From Hypericum androsaemum (lineage: Eukaryota > Streptophyta > Magnoliopsida > Malpighiales > Hypericaceae): 64,000 nucleotides of DNA. Under the pieces are notes generated by a model. It searched no databases, was not told the origin of the DNA, and saw nothing but the letters and a program-made list of their open reading frames with translations. Numbering within the stretch: the stretch's first letter is position 1; each line of letters starts with the position of its first letter. The stretch lies in contig OZ023190.1 of the NCBI GenBank assembly GCA_963995505.1, positions 1,860,001-1,924,000 of the forward strand, given 5' to 3'. Shown here piece after piece: positions 12,323 to 23,380 of the stretch. The translations under genes and the position numbers were made by a program.

Positions 12323-13399
12323 CCAGGTACAACTGATGGTTAAAATCTTCATAGTAATAGTGAAGTCAGTATACTCAATGTTGTTCCAATAATCCAAGTA
12401 TAAGGCCAATTACCTTTGGGTGGCATACATGCATTCTGAGAAAAGAGATGTATGTGGTCTAAGCATGTGACAGAGGGAACTTTAGCATCTCCAGAATCCG
12501 GGCACGTGTAAATGGTTGAACTCGACAGAAACGGAGATTCTTTGTTCTCAAGGTGAAGGAGGAGAATTTGCAGGACACAGTCGTTGTCATTTTTTTCTTC
12601 TTGGAGCAGGTGTCTGCAAAGTTCAATCAGTAGTATGACATGGTTTCAGTTCGCAGCTCGGGCGAATATCCAATCAAATGAGATTGATCATGCAGAGATC
12701 GACAATCATATACACGAACAGAGATCAATGAATTGTAATTTATGCTTCTTCCGGCTTTCTACACGAGGTTAAACTTTCGGATGACTGCCTTTTCCCAGTA
12801 GCACTCTTATCATGCTCACATCTTGATTTTTAGCAGTGGACCAGCGTGCAGGGGTTACCAAATGTATCCAATGAGAGAAAGCTGTCCTGAATTTGAGATG
12901 TTCCTCAAGTTACTAGGGAATTTTTGTATTATAGGTTAGTTGATTTCTGAATTTCTAAGAGCTGTCTTAACTAAACATGGTTTTCCTAGATGTTGGATTT
13001 CTTTGGTCATGTAAAATGTCATCTTTAGTGGTTATGTACAATGTCCTCTCCTACAAGAGGTATTATTAGACAGGCTGATTCCCTCTCTCAAGAAGTGTAA
13101 AAAAGCTGCAATTACATTCAACAGGGATACTAAACCAGGATTAACTTAATGATGCACCCACCTATCAGGTGCCAACAATGGGCAGTTAATGTTGAGGATT
13201 CATTCTAATTTGTTAGTTTTGAGTGTGATATCCTTATTTATTAGTACAGAAAATTATTCATAGTCTTAAGTTTTTGGATTGGATACGAAGATTCTAACAT
13301 AATATTTTCGATCAAATATAAAGATTCATACCAAAGTATTGAAGAGTAGGCCCCATTTCTTCCGCTCACCTCACCTGATGGAGTAAAAAATATAGAACA
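12323..13399. other. Duplicated 3' flank of class B gene
   Basis: This block (GTGAAGGAGGA segment, CTTCTTCCGGCTTTCTA segment, ACAAGAGGTATTATTAGACA segment) recurs after copies 4, 5, 6 and 7, showing that duplication units included about 1 kb of 3' flank. Near 13320-13380 it passes into the promoter block shared by most copies. No separate gene is seen. Confidence 0.6.
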
Positions 13400-13411
13400 T
13401 GGGCTTGGGCC
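13400..13411 (+). promoter_or_regulatory. Tandem site II element, mTERF copy 3 promoter
   Basis: TGGGCTTGGGCC, 195 bp before the ATG at 13595, in the same conserved block as copy 2. Confidence 0.55.
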
Positions 13412-13594
13412 TATTCCGATGGTTTCTACTGTCCTTTTTTGGTGGTCCACACGTTCTTCTGATCTTGATTACTACTACAAGCTCCTTTTCCATTCTTGTT
13501 TTGTTCGCAGGAAACCCGATTATCCGGCAAAAGCGTTTTAAGAGGAAAAACTCCTATATTCCCTTGCAAGAGAATTAACTGAAGGGAAAAAAAG

Positions 13595-15240
13595 ATGACA
13601 TCTTTCGCATGTATCCACCAAAGTACTATGGCTTTCAATCCCAGAGGAGGGAATGTAATCGTTTCAAGGTAAGAACCCACCTCTTTCCATCTCATAGAGT
13701 AGTTACTTTTAGTCCAAAGTTGGAACCTTTACTAGTCTCTAGCCCAGATATGAACTAACTCTATGGCCATTAGTTTTCTGTCGGGCAATTAGCACTGTTA
13801 GTTGAATATATAATTAATTCAGCAGATCCTGAGGTTGTTTCTTTAGGGGACATGGGTTTTTATTGACGAGAGTTGGTTCGAGTTATTACGAATGTAAAAG
13901 ACGTTATATGGAGAATCGCCCCTAAATATAGAGATTGACCCTGAAGATTTGAGGTTTACATCAACAAAAATCCAACATGGGTTTGTGGGTAGTTTGTGTT
14001 GCATTGTTTTGGTGTAGAGTTTAATCTTCTTCTGTGCCTTCTTAGGAAGCTCATCTTGTTCTTGAAGAAGCAAGGTCTCAGCAATGGTGTTGCTGCAAGG
14101 GCAATAGACAAGTCAGATCTGTCCAACGACAACCTTGTTTCAAGACGTCATTCTGTCCATAAATCTCCACATGTGATAGGTTCCATCGCTTCTGTTTCTC
14201 GTTGAAGTTGTTTCTGTTGCCCACGCTAATTCGATCTTTTACCTGCAGGAGAAGAGCTCACTACTCCTCAAATCAGTGAAGATGTTCTTCCCTGCCCAGA
14301 ATCGTTGCACGAAGACCATGTCGGCAGTCTAGCGGGTGATATTGAGAACTTCCCACGTCCACCTGAATCAGAAAGAGAAGTTGTGACACTTCCTGAAACC
14401 AAAAAACGTGATAGGCGTAATGCCAGGAAGCTAAAAGCTGTGTCGCGAGTCAGTGAGGCAGGCCCTTCCGGGAGTCTACTTCCTCATATTATTTATCTAT
14501 TAGAGATTGGATTGGATCTTGAGCAGATCAAGAGGATGGCGCGGAAATATCCATCTTTTGCGTATCAAAACTTGGAGAAGAATATCAGGCCACTGGTTGA
14601 GTTTCTGCTTGATCTCGGAGTGTCGGAATCAAACATTCCTAGCATTGTGGTTAGGTACCCCCAATTGTGTGGATTGAGTCTCTCGAAAAATGTTATTCCG
14701 AAGATGGAATTTCTTGAGAGCCTTGGCGTTGACAAGACAAAATGGCCGAAGCTGATATCCTATTTTCCATCTTTACTTACTATTGGCCGGCAAAAAATTG
14801 AGGCAACTGTTGAGTTCCTCTATGAGATGGGCCTCTCAGAAGAGTTGATAGGGAAGCTTATAACTCGCTATCCAATCATTCTAGGCCTGAGTATAGAGGA
14901 CCAGTTGCGACCGAAAACCGAGTATTTCCAATCTGTAGGGGTTGATGTTGCCGCACTGCTGCGTCGCTGTCCCCAAAGTATGGGTTTTAGCTTGGAGGCC
15001 AAGCTGGTACCTACGTGGGAATTCTTTTTGACAATGGATTATTCGCGAAGTGATCTTCTCAAGCACCCTCAATATTTCAGTTACAGCTTAGAAGAGAGAA
15101 TAATGCCGAGGTACAAGCTGATGAAAGAATTTGGAGTCAAATTGTCTCTGTGCCAACTTCTCATCCCAAACCAGAACGAGTTTGAGGTGTCACTTGAGAA
15201 GAAGATTGAGAGGTTGCGGCTGGACAAGCCCTGCAGCTGA
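13595..15240 (+). CDS. mTERF copy 3: class A, lacks motif 6
   Basis: Exons 13595-13668, 14046-14179 and 14249-15240 encode 399 residues. Exon 2 starts RKLILFLKKQGLSNG: the RKL of ancestral exon 2 is fused in frame to the FLKNQGLSN of ancestral exon 3, removing the intron between them (class A). The last exon starts GEELTTPQISEDVLPCPESL. In the solenoid, GFSLEAKL runs directly into VPTWEFFLTM, so motif 6 (the GFS.EE.GTMIS unit) is deleted in frame. Copies 9 and 13 share this deletion. The C-terminus is KIERLRLDKPCS. Copy 9 is its closest sister, including the downstream flank. Confidence 0.82.
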
Positions 15241-15971
15241 TCGGTTAAGCATGTTTCTTCTTTGTGAATATGTATGTTCAAGCACTGACATGAAGAACTT
15301 TCGGACCTGCAGAAATGACTGTAATTTGGCACATAATTTATCATAGATTGGATTTTAATTAACTAAAATATATATTATTAAACAATCAACTTACGGAATT
15401 GAACTCAGTAGATAACTTGTTGCTGGTTTTGATTGCTATTGCTGGTGCTGATTGATAAATAACATTTTTATCTGTATCAAAGATGAGATTCTTACGATTT
15501 TGTACGTTTATGTTTATGCATTGTTCAGGTACGACAATACTTGACTATATTAAACTTTTTTTTTGAAAGATAAATTGGACACCATAAATAGACCTCCTTG
15601 AATTAGACAATACATTATGTTATTGTACTAGATGTCCTTTAGCGGCTATATCAAACATTTATTGCTGATTAAGTGTTGCAGATTCCCACAAAATTGAGTC
15701 AAAGCAAGGAAGAAAGAGAACACAAAATCCCTCCCACGACAATAAAATTCTAACACAAGTCCAAGAGTTATTCCCACTTGCAGCAGTCCTCTTTCTGCAG
15801 ATGCAAGTCAAAGTCAAGGGTCGTTGCAAATGAACAGTTGGCCTAGTGGCAATTTCACTCGAGATTGGATATAAAAATTCTAATAGTGAGGAAAAGAGGT
15901 GTTGAAGAGTAGGCCCCATTTCTCCCCTCACCTCACCTCACCTCACCTGATGGACTCCAAAATATAGAACA
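15241..15971. other. 3' flank of copy 3 with inverted mTERF relic
   Basis: The first 430 bp match the flank after copy 9 (about 35960-36310). At about 15690-15865 there is a short, decayed minus-strand relic of a copy-8-like 3' end (see separate entry). The distal part is the class B promoter block leading to copy 4. Confidence 0.55.
15690..15865 (-). pseudogene. Inverted relic of an mTERF 3' end and flank
   Basis: Read on the minus strand, the stretch contains GTGAAATTGCCACTAGGCCA, like GTGAAATTGCCGCTAGGCCA of copy 8, followed by CTTTGACTT. After a gap come CTGCAGAAAGAGGACTGCTGCAA (copy 8's post-stop sequence) and the segment ending CTTTGCTTTGAC of copy 8's 3' flank. It is too short and broken to code. 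A similar relic lies at 36330-36516. Confidence 0.5.
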
Positions 15972-15983
15972 TGGGCTTGGGCC
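15972..15983 (+). promoter_or_regulatory. Tandem site II element, mTERF copy 4 promoter
   Basis: TGGGCTTGGGCC, 208 bp before the ATG at 16180, followed by the shared GTTCCGGTGGGTTTCTTCTG sequence. Confidence 0.55.
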
Positions 15984-16179
15984 TGTTCCGGTGGGTTTCT
16001 TCTGTCTTTTTTCCGGTCCACACGTTCCTCTGATCTTGATTACTACTACTACTACAAGTTCCTTTTCCATTCTTGTTTTGTTCGCAGGGAAATCAAATTA
16101 TCCTTGTCAGGAATTTGGTCTGTCTTTAGGAGGAAAAGCTTTCTGCTCCCTTGTAAGAGAATTAACTCAAGGGGAAAAG

Positions 16180-18017
16180 ATGGCATCTTTAACGGTTATC
16201 CACCAAGATTTTATGGCTTTCAATCCCAGAGGAGGGAATGTACTCGTTTCAAGGTAAGAACCCACCTCTTTTTATCTCTTAGAGTAGTTGTTTTTAGTCG
16301 AAAGTTGGAACCTTTACTAGTCTCTAGCCTGGATTATGAACTCTAATCCCCTCTATGGAGGAGGAGAGCAAGTGGCGAGTGGCTTTCAGTGGACCATCTT
16401 GCTTCAGGGTTTGCGGGTTGTGGGCATTTCGTGGAAATTTTTCATGTTAATTAGAATCTTGTGGGTATGATGATTTCCATTGTATTGTTTGTTTGAAGGG
16501 AATGCATTGGATTTCTGTGTGAGGCCTTATGGCTTAATGGGGTTTAGAGTGAGTAGTTAGTTTTAGTCGGTGGGACGAAAGTTGGAACCTTTACTAGTCT
16601 CTAGCCTGGATGATGAACTCTAAAGCCCTCTATGGAGGAGGAAAGCAAGTGGCGAGTGGCTTTCAGTGGACCATCTTGCTTCAGGGTTTGCGGGTTGTGG
16701 GCATTTTGTGAAAAAATTTCATGTTAATTAGAATCTTATGGGTATGATGATTTGCATTGTATTGTTTGTTTGAAGGGAATGCATTGAATTTCTGTGTGAG
16801 GCCTTATGGAATAAGGGGGTTTGCATTGTTTCATTGTGGAGTTTAGTTATTGATGTTGGTTTTCAATTCTGCAGGTCTCAGCTGTATCTTCCTAGGAAGC
16901 TCGTCTTTTGCCTGGCGAAGCAGCTTGGTGAATCTTCATTTCTCTTCATTTCTTCCAGTATCTATCTGCATTTGACTTGCATTCAGGCATCTGAGACTGA
17001 GTTGTGCATGTACTCTTGGGTCTCTTTTGGTCAGTTGGGGTGAACATTTCCGATTGGGTGTCCTTTGGTGCAGGTTCTGCCTTAGATGGATCATTGCATG
17101 AAGACCGTAGCAGTACGCTGGTTGATGTTATCGTGAACGTCCCAAATCTACCCGAGACAGGAAGCCCTGTTGTGCCAGTTCCTGCACCCCCGCAACGTGG
17201 GAGCCTTGATTCAGCGAGGCTAAAAGCTATGCTGCGAGTTACTGGAACAGGCCGGCCACCTCATATTCTTTATCTCTTAGAGCTCGGATTTGATCTCGAG
17301 CAGATCAAGGTTATCACACACAAATTTCCCAATTTCGCATATTACACCCTGGAGGGAAAGATGAGGCCATTGATTGAGTTTCTGCTTGATCTTGGAGTGT
17401 CAAAGTCAGACCTTCCTCGTATTCTGATTAAGTACCCTCAATTGTGTTGTTTGAGTCTCTCAGAAAATATCATTCCGACTATGACATTTCTTGAGACCCT
17501 TGGTGTGTACAAGGAAAAATGGCCGAAACTGATAACCCGTTCTCCAGCTTTGTTAGCTAGTAGCCGAAGAAAGATTGAGGCAACTGTTGAGTATTTCCAG
17601 TCTTTAGGGGTTGATGTTGCTGCACTGTTGCGACACTGTCCTCAAGTTATCAGTCTTAGCATTGATTGCAACCCGAATCCTCTCACTGAATTCTTCCTGG
17701 ATAATGGTTTCAGCACAGAGGAGTTTGTGACTATGATTTCTAAGTTTGCAGTTTTGTATTCTCTTAGTTTGAAGGCAAACTTGGTACCCAAGTGGGAATT
17801 CTTTTTGACAATGGGTTATCCAAGACAAGATCTTGTCAAGCACCCTCGGTATTTTGGTTACAGCATGAAAGAGAGAATAAAACCAAGGTACAACCTGATG
17901 AAAGAATCCGGAGTGAAATTATCACTAAGCCATTTGTTGAGCACAACTAACAATAAATTTGAGTTGTTACTAAAGAAGATAATTGAGAGATTGCAGTTGG
18001 ACGAGTTCTGCAACTGA
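16180..18017 (+). CDS. mTERF copy 4: class B, lacks motif 4
   Basis: Exons 16180-16253, 16875-16927 and 17074-18017 encode 356 residues. The N-terminus MASLTVIHQDFMAFNPRGG is basic and could target an organelle. Class B structure: exon 2 ends LAKQL, then SALDGSLHEDRSS. After SRRKIEATVE the protein jumps to YFQSLGVDVAALL, so one whole motif unit (motif 4) is missing in frame, as in copies 5 and 7. A further shortening turns the usual GPGPSGSLPPHIL into GTGRPPHIL. Motif 5 carries a divergent SLSIDCNPNPLTEF. The C-terminus is RLQLDEFCN. Confidence 0.82.
16304..16822 (+). repeat. Tandem duplication inside intron 1 of copy 4
   Basis: Two head-to-tail copies (about 16304-16580 and 16581-16822) both begin GTTGGAACCTTTACTAGTCT and contain GGACCATCTTGCTTC and GAAGGGAATGCATTG. 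The same intron duplication is seen in copies 5, 6, 7 and 8 but not in copy 2. It therefore predates their divergence and marks one lineage of class B. Confidence 0.75.
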
Positions 18018-18689
18018 TCAGGTACAACCGATGGTAAAAGTCTTCGGAGTAATAGTGAAGTCAGTATACTAAATGCTGTTTCGGTAATCCAAGTATATGG
18101 CCCTATGGAACTTACATTTGGATGGCACACATGCATTCTGAGAAAAGAGATATATGTGGTCTAAGCATGTGATAGAGGGAATTTTAGCATCTTCAGAATC
18201 CGGGCAGGTGTAAATGGTTGAGCTCGGCTGAAACGGAGTTTCTTAGTTCTCAAGGTGAAGGAGGAGGATTTGCAGGACACAGGCATCGTCAGTTTTTTTC
18301 TTCTTGAAGCAAGTGTCTGCAAAGTTGAAGCAGTAGCAGGACGTACTTTCAGCTCGCAACTCGGGTGAGTATCCAATTAAATGAGATTGATCATGTAGTA
18401 GTTCCTACCTCAGAAGTAGAAGGATAAATCAAGTACTGTGGTGCACACTTTCTTGTGTAACATACTGTTGGTATGACCATATTCAGAGAACATAGATCAA
18501 TGAATTGTAATTTATGCTTCTTCCGGCTTTCTATACGAGGTAAACTTTCGGATGACTGCCTTTTCCATCTAGTGCAGTAGCACGATTTTTAGCAGTGGAG
18601 CAGCTTGCAGGGGTATAATAGATAGTTAATTTCTGACTTTGAGATGTTCCTCTAGTTAGTAGGGAATTTTGTAGTATATGTAGATTATT
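18018..18689. other. 3' flank of copy 4
   Basis: Class B downstream block with the GTGAAGGAGGAGGATTTGCAG and CTTCTTCCGGCTTTCTA segments. It holds no gene of its own. Confidence 0.55.
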
Positions 18690-19172
18690 TCTATAGGAAT
18701 TTCTATATCCTACCCAAAACTAAGGTGGTGAGTAGTTGGATCTTCTACACTTATAAACAGGTCCAACACACTTGCCAATTGCGATGTGGTTTTCTCTTCA
18801 AACGGGAGTCGTGCAAGCACAACGAGCCATGGTCTCGTTAGAGCAATTGGCTCTGATACCATATAAGAATGTCCATATCCTACCCATTGCCTTAAGATTT
18901 TGGGTTGGATATGGAGATTCTTAACCTGGTATCATATCCACATACTCACCACCTTAAGGTTTTGGGTTGATCCCGTGCCCATTGTTGAGCTCGCACGACC
19001 CTCATTTTTCGCATTTTGGTGAAGTCAAAGCCAGTGTAATCAACCCGAAGTGGGTCTCGTTTGATGGAGCATATTGAGAATACCATATCTGTTAAAACAC
19101 GAATGTGGGACAAGTTTATAAATGTAAAACCCATTACCTTAAGATTTTGGGTAGGATATGGAAGATCTTATA
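18690..19172. mobile_element. TRIM-like insertion with Met-tRNA primer-binding site
   Basis: About 480 bp interrupt the class B flank that is continuous in copies 2, 5 and 7. Both ends carry related sequence (ATATCCTACCCAAAA on the left, TTTTGGGTAGGATAT on the right), and similar words recur internally at about 18890-18960. TTGGCTCTGATACCA at 18848-18862 is the complement of TGGTATCAGAGCCAA, the usual primer-binding site for initiator methionine tRNA in plant LTR elements. No coding capacity fits a miniature, non-autonomous LTR element. Exact ends and TSD could not be fixed. Confidence 0.5.
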
Positions 19173-19824
19173 ATTTCTGAATTTCTAAGAGCTGTCCTAA
19201 CTAAACATGGCTTTCTTCTATGTTGGATTGCTTTGGTTATGTAAAATGTCGTATCTGTTCCTTATCCAATTATCTTTAGTGGTTATGTACAATGTCCTGT
19301 CAAGAAGTGTAAAAAATCTGCAATTACATTCAACTTGGATACTAAACCAGGATGAACTTAATTGATGCACATGATAACTAACTAACAAGTACAAACAATA
19401 GGCATTTAATGTTGAGGACTTGAATTCGGTAGTTTTGTGTGTGGTATGATTGTTTATAGGTAATGGAAACTAGCCAACTTATCGTCTTAAGTCCCACAAA
19501 CTCATCGGTTTATTTGAATACAAAATTTTAACATAAGATTTTAGATCGGATATAAAATTTCAGAAAAAGAAGTGTTAAAGAGTAGGCCCCATTTCTCCCG
19601 CTCACCTCACAAACCTGATGGACTCTCTCTCTTTAGCTATAGATTTTGTCTTGGTTGATCTCTTTCCTGTCACTTTTTGTGTCGGATTATACAGAGATCA
19701 ATGATGTTCTCTCCTTTTTTGCGCGAGGTTTTTTTTACCTTTTTGTATAGTTGTACATAACACCAAGATGAATATAATTCTACATTTTGAAAAAAAAATC
19801 TGATGGACACGAAAATATAGAACA
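19173..19824. other. Flank and promoter block before copy 5
   Basis: The remainder of the class B flank joins the conserved promoter block (AGGCCCCATTTCTCCCGCTCACC). About 190 bp of extra T/A-rich sequence at 19622-19800 splits that block. No gene is seen. Confidence 0.5.
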
Positions 19825-19836
19825 TGGGCTTGGGCC
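19825..19836 (+). promoter_or_regulatory. Tandem site II element, mTERF copy 5 promoter
   Basis: TGGGCTTGGGCC, 201 bp before the ATG at 20026. Confidence 0.55.
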
Positions 19837-20025
19837 TGCTCCGATAGGTTTCTTCTGTCTTGTTTATGGTCCACACGTTCTTCTGATTTGATTACTAGGT
19901 ACAAGTTCCGTTTCCATTCTCGTTTTGTTCGCAGGAAAACCAAATTATCCTTGTAAGGAATTTGTCTGTCCTTAGGAGGAAAAGCTTTCTGCTCCCTTGT
20001 AAGAGAATTAACTCAAGGGGAAAAG

Positions 20026-21853
20026 ATGGCATCTTTAACGGTTGTCCACCAAAATTATGTGGCTTTCAATCCCAGAGGAGGGAATGCACTCGTTTCGAGG
20101 TAAGAACCCACCTCTTTCCATCTCTTAGAGGAGTTGTTTTTAGTCCAAAGTTGGAACCTTTACTAGTCTCTAGCTCGGATGATGAACTCTAAAGCCCTCT
20201 ATGGAGGAGGAAAGCAAGTGACGAGGGGCATGCAATGGACCATCTTGCTTCGGGATTTGTGGGTTGTGGGTATTTCGTGGAAATTTTAATGTTAATTAGA
20301 ATCTTGTGGGTATTATTTGCATTGCATTGTTTGTTTGAAAGGAATACATTGGATTTCTGTATGAGGGCTTATGGCTTAAGGGGGTTTAGAGTAGTTACTT
20401 TTAGTGGTGGGACAAAAGTTGGAACCTTTACTAGTCTCTAGCCCAGATTATGAACTCTATGGAGGACGAAAGCAAGTGACAATTGGCTTTCAATTGACCA
20501 TCTTGCTTTGGGGTTTGCGGGTTGTGGGCGTTTCGTGGAAGTTGTCATATTAATTAGAATCTTTTGGGTATGCATTGCATTGTTTTGTTTATTTTGAAGG
20601 GAATGCATTCCATTGGATTGCTGGTGAGGCCTTCCTTATGGATTAAGGGGGATTGCATTGTTTCAGTGTGGAGGACAGTTATTGATGTTGGTTTTCGTTA
20701 CTGCAGGTCTCAGCTGTATCTCCATAGGAAGCTCGTCTTTTGCTGCACGAAGCAGCTTGGTGAATCCTCATTTCTCTGCATTTCTTCCAGTACCTGCATT
20801 TGACTTGCATTCAGTATCTGAGACTGAGTTGTGCATGTACCCTTGTGTCTCTTTTGTCAGTTGGGGCGACACATTATCATTTGGATGTCCTTTGGTGCAG
20901 ATTCTGCCTTAGATGGATCATTACATGAGGACCGTAGCAGTATGCCAGTTGATGTTACTGAGAACGTCCCAAATCTACCCAAGACGGGAAGCCCTGTTGT
21001 GCCAGTTCCTGCACCCCCGCAATGTGGGAGCTTTGATTCCGTGAGGCTAAAAGCTATGTTGCGAGTTAGTGGACCAGGCCCTTCTGGTAGCCGACCACCT
21101 CATATTCTTTATCTCTTAGAGCTTGGATTTGATCTCGCGCAAATCAAGTTTATCACGCACAAATTTCCCGATTTCGCATATTACACCCTAGAGGGAAAGA
21201 TCAGGCCATTGATTGAGTTTCTGCTTCATCTTGGAGTGTCGAAGTCAGACCTTCCTGGCATTCTGATTGAAAACCCTCGATTGTGTGGAATGAGTCTCTC
21301 AGAAAATATCATTCAGACTATGGCATTTCTTGAGACCCTTGGTGTGGACAAGAAAAAATGGCCGAAACTGATAACCCGTTTTCCAACTTTGCTTAATTAT
21401 AGCCGAAGAAAGATTGAGGAAACTGTTGAGTATTTCCAGGCTTTAGGGGTTGATGTTGCTGTACTTCTGCGACACTATCCCCAAGTTATTGGTCTTAGCA
21501 TTGAGGCCAACCTGAAGCCTGTCGCTGAATTCTTTCTGGAAAATGGTTTCAGCATAGAGGAAGTTGGGACTATGATTTGTAAGCATGGAGCTTTGTATGC
21601 TTATAGTTTGAAGGCAAACTTGGTACCTAAGTGGGAATTCTTTACTACGATGGGTTATCCAAGACAAGATCTTGTCAAGTTCCCTCAGTATTTTAGTTAC
21701 AGCTTGAAAGATATAAAAACAAGGTACAATCTGATGAAAACATCTGAAGTGAAATTGCCACTGAGCCAACTGTTGAGCACAAATAACAATAACTTTGAGT
21801 TGTTACTAAAGAAGAGAGATGAGAGATTGCAGTTGGATGAGTTCTGCAATTGA
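20026..21853 (+). CDS. mTERF copy 5: class B, lacks motif 4
   Basis: Exons 20026-20099, 20707-20759 and 20901-21853 encode 359 residues. N-terminus MASLTVVHQNYVAFNPRGG; class B junction KQLDSALDGSLHEDRSS. It shares with copies 4 and 7 the in-frame loss of motif 4 (SRRKIEETVEYFQALGVDV). The last motif is altered: SLKDIKTRYNLMKTSEVKL is one residue shorter than the ERIKPRY of its relatives, which may disturb the final helix. Intron 1 has the tandem duplication (20150-20417 and 20418 to about 20660). The frame is open with normal splice sites. Confidence 0.8.
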
Positions 21854-23249
21854 TCAGGTACAACCGATGGTAAAAGTCTTCCGAGTGATAGTGAAGTCAG
21901 TATACTCAATGTTGTTTTAGTAATCCAAGGCATATGGTTATCTGGAAATAACACTTGGATGGCATATCTGCACTGGATAAAAGAGACATATGTGGTCTAA
22001 GCATGTGACAGAGGGAACTTTACCATCTTCAGAATCCGGGCAGCTGGAAATGGTTGAACTCGATTGAAACGGAGATTCTTTGTTCTAAAGGTGAAGGAGA
22101 AGGATTTGCAGGATACAGACGGTTGTCAGTTTTTCTTCTTGAAGCAGGTGTCTGCAAATTTCAAGCAGTAGTAGGACATACTTTCAGTTCACAGCTTGGG
22201 CGAATATCCAATCAAATGAGATTGATCATGCAGAGATCAATGATCATATACACGAACAAAGTTCAATGAATTGTAATTTATGCTTCTTCCGGCTTTCTAT
22301 ACGAGGTTGAACTTTCGGATGGCTGCCTTTTCCATCTGGTGCAGTAGCACTCTTAACATGCTCACATATTGATTATTGGCAGTGTACCATTTGCAGGGAC
22401 TTTTGTAGTGTAGGTAGTTGATTTCTGAATTTCTAAGAGCTGTTCTAACTAAACTTGGCTTTCCTCAAAGTTGGATTTTGTTGGTCCTTTCCTACAAGAG
22501 GTATTATTAGACAAGCTGATTTCCTCTCTCCAGAACTGCTATTTGTCTCTGATTCTTTATCCCTCGTGGTATCCTCCAAAGTTGTTCCAAGGCCTAAGGC
22601 CAAGAGAGAAACTGCCAAGAAACTGCAATTACATTCGGCATGGAAACTAACCCAGGATGAATTTAACAATGCCTACGATAACTATCAAGGATTCCCTGCC
22701 TTTTGGGGCAGGAACAAACAAAAGGAATTTATTGTCAGAGAATTCGTAAGTTGCAAGTGTAGTATGCTTTTTTATTAGTATGAAAAAATCACTTATGATC
22801 TTATGTTTTCGGATTGGATACGAATATTCTAACATGTAATTTTCATAATGTTTTGTATTGCACATATAAAATCTAACATTTATCTTCTAAGATTCTTTTT
22901 GAGGAGTAAATACTTCACCTCATTAATCATAGCAAAATCAAAGCAGTTGTAGCATCATACATTGAAATTTGCAGTTCTCGGCCCTAGGCACTATCCAATT
23001 ACTCTACACATCAACACGTAGAATTCTCCTCGTACAAAAGATAAGGTTGCAGTCGTCGGCTTCGAAAAAAAACATATTCCATAAAACCTACCTCCACTGA
23101 AAATTAACCGGATAGAAAAAAGAGTGCACTAGTATGAATACCATGTGTTTGCCCAACATTTATTTCTAAGATAGATTGTGAGAAAAAGAAGTGTTTAAGA
23201 GTAGCCCAATTTCTCCCGCTCACCTGATGGACTCGGACAATATAGAACA
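21854..23249. other. 3' flank of copy 5 and promoter block of copy 6
   Basis: Class B downstream block. An apparent frame at 22455-22778 lies in it, but its homologues after copies 2 and 7 are interrupted, so it is not treated as a gene. The distal end is the shared promoter block. Confidence 0.55.
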
Positions 23250-23261
23250 TGGGCTTGGGCC
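23250..23261 (+). promoter_or_regulatory. Tandem site II element, mTERF copy 6 promoter
   Basis: TGGGCTTGGGCC, 131 bp before the ATG at 23381. The spacing is shorter because part of the leader is deleted. Confidence 0.55.
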
Positions 23262-23380
23262 TGTTCCGGTGGGGCTAACGTTCTTCTGATCCTTCCGTCT
23301 TTTTTATGGTCCACAGACGTTCTTCTGAAGTTTTATTATTACAAGTTCCTATTCCAATCTTATATTGAAGGGAAAAAAAG

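Noticed and set aside
22455..22778. 107-residue plus-strand frame in the flank of copy 5
   Set aside because: The paralogous flanks after copies 2, 4 and 7 are interrupted by stops and indels, composition is ordinary, and no family is recognised.
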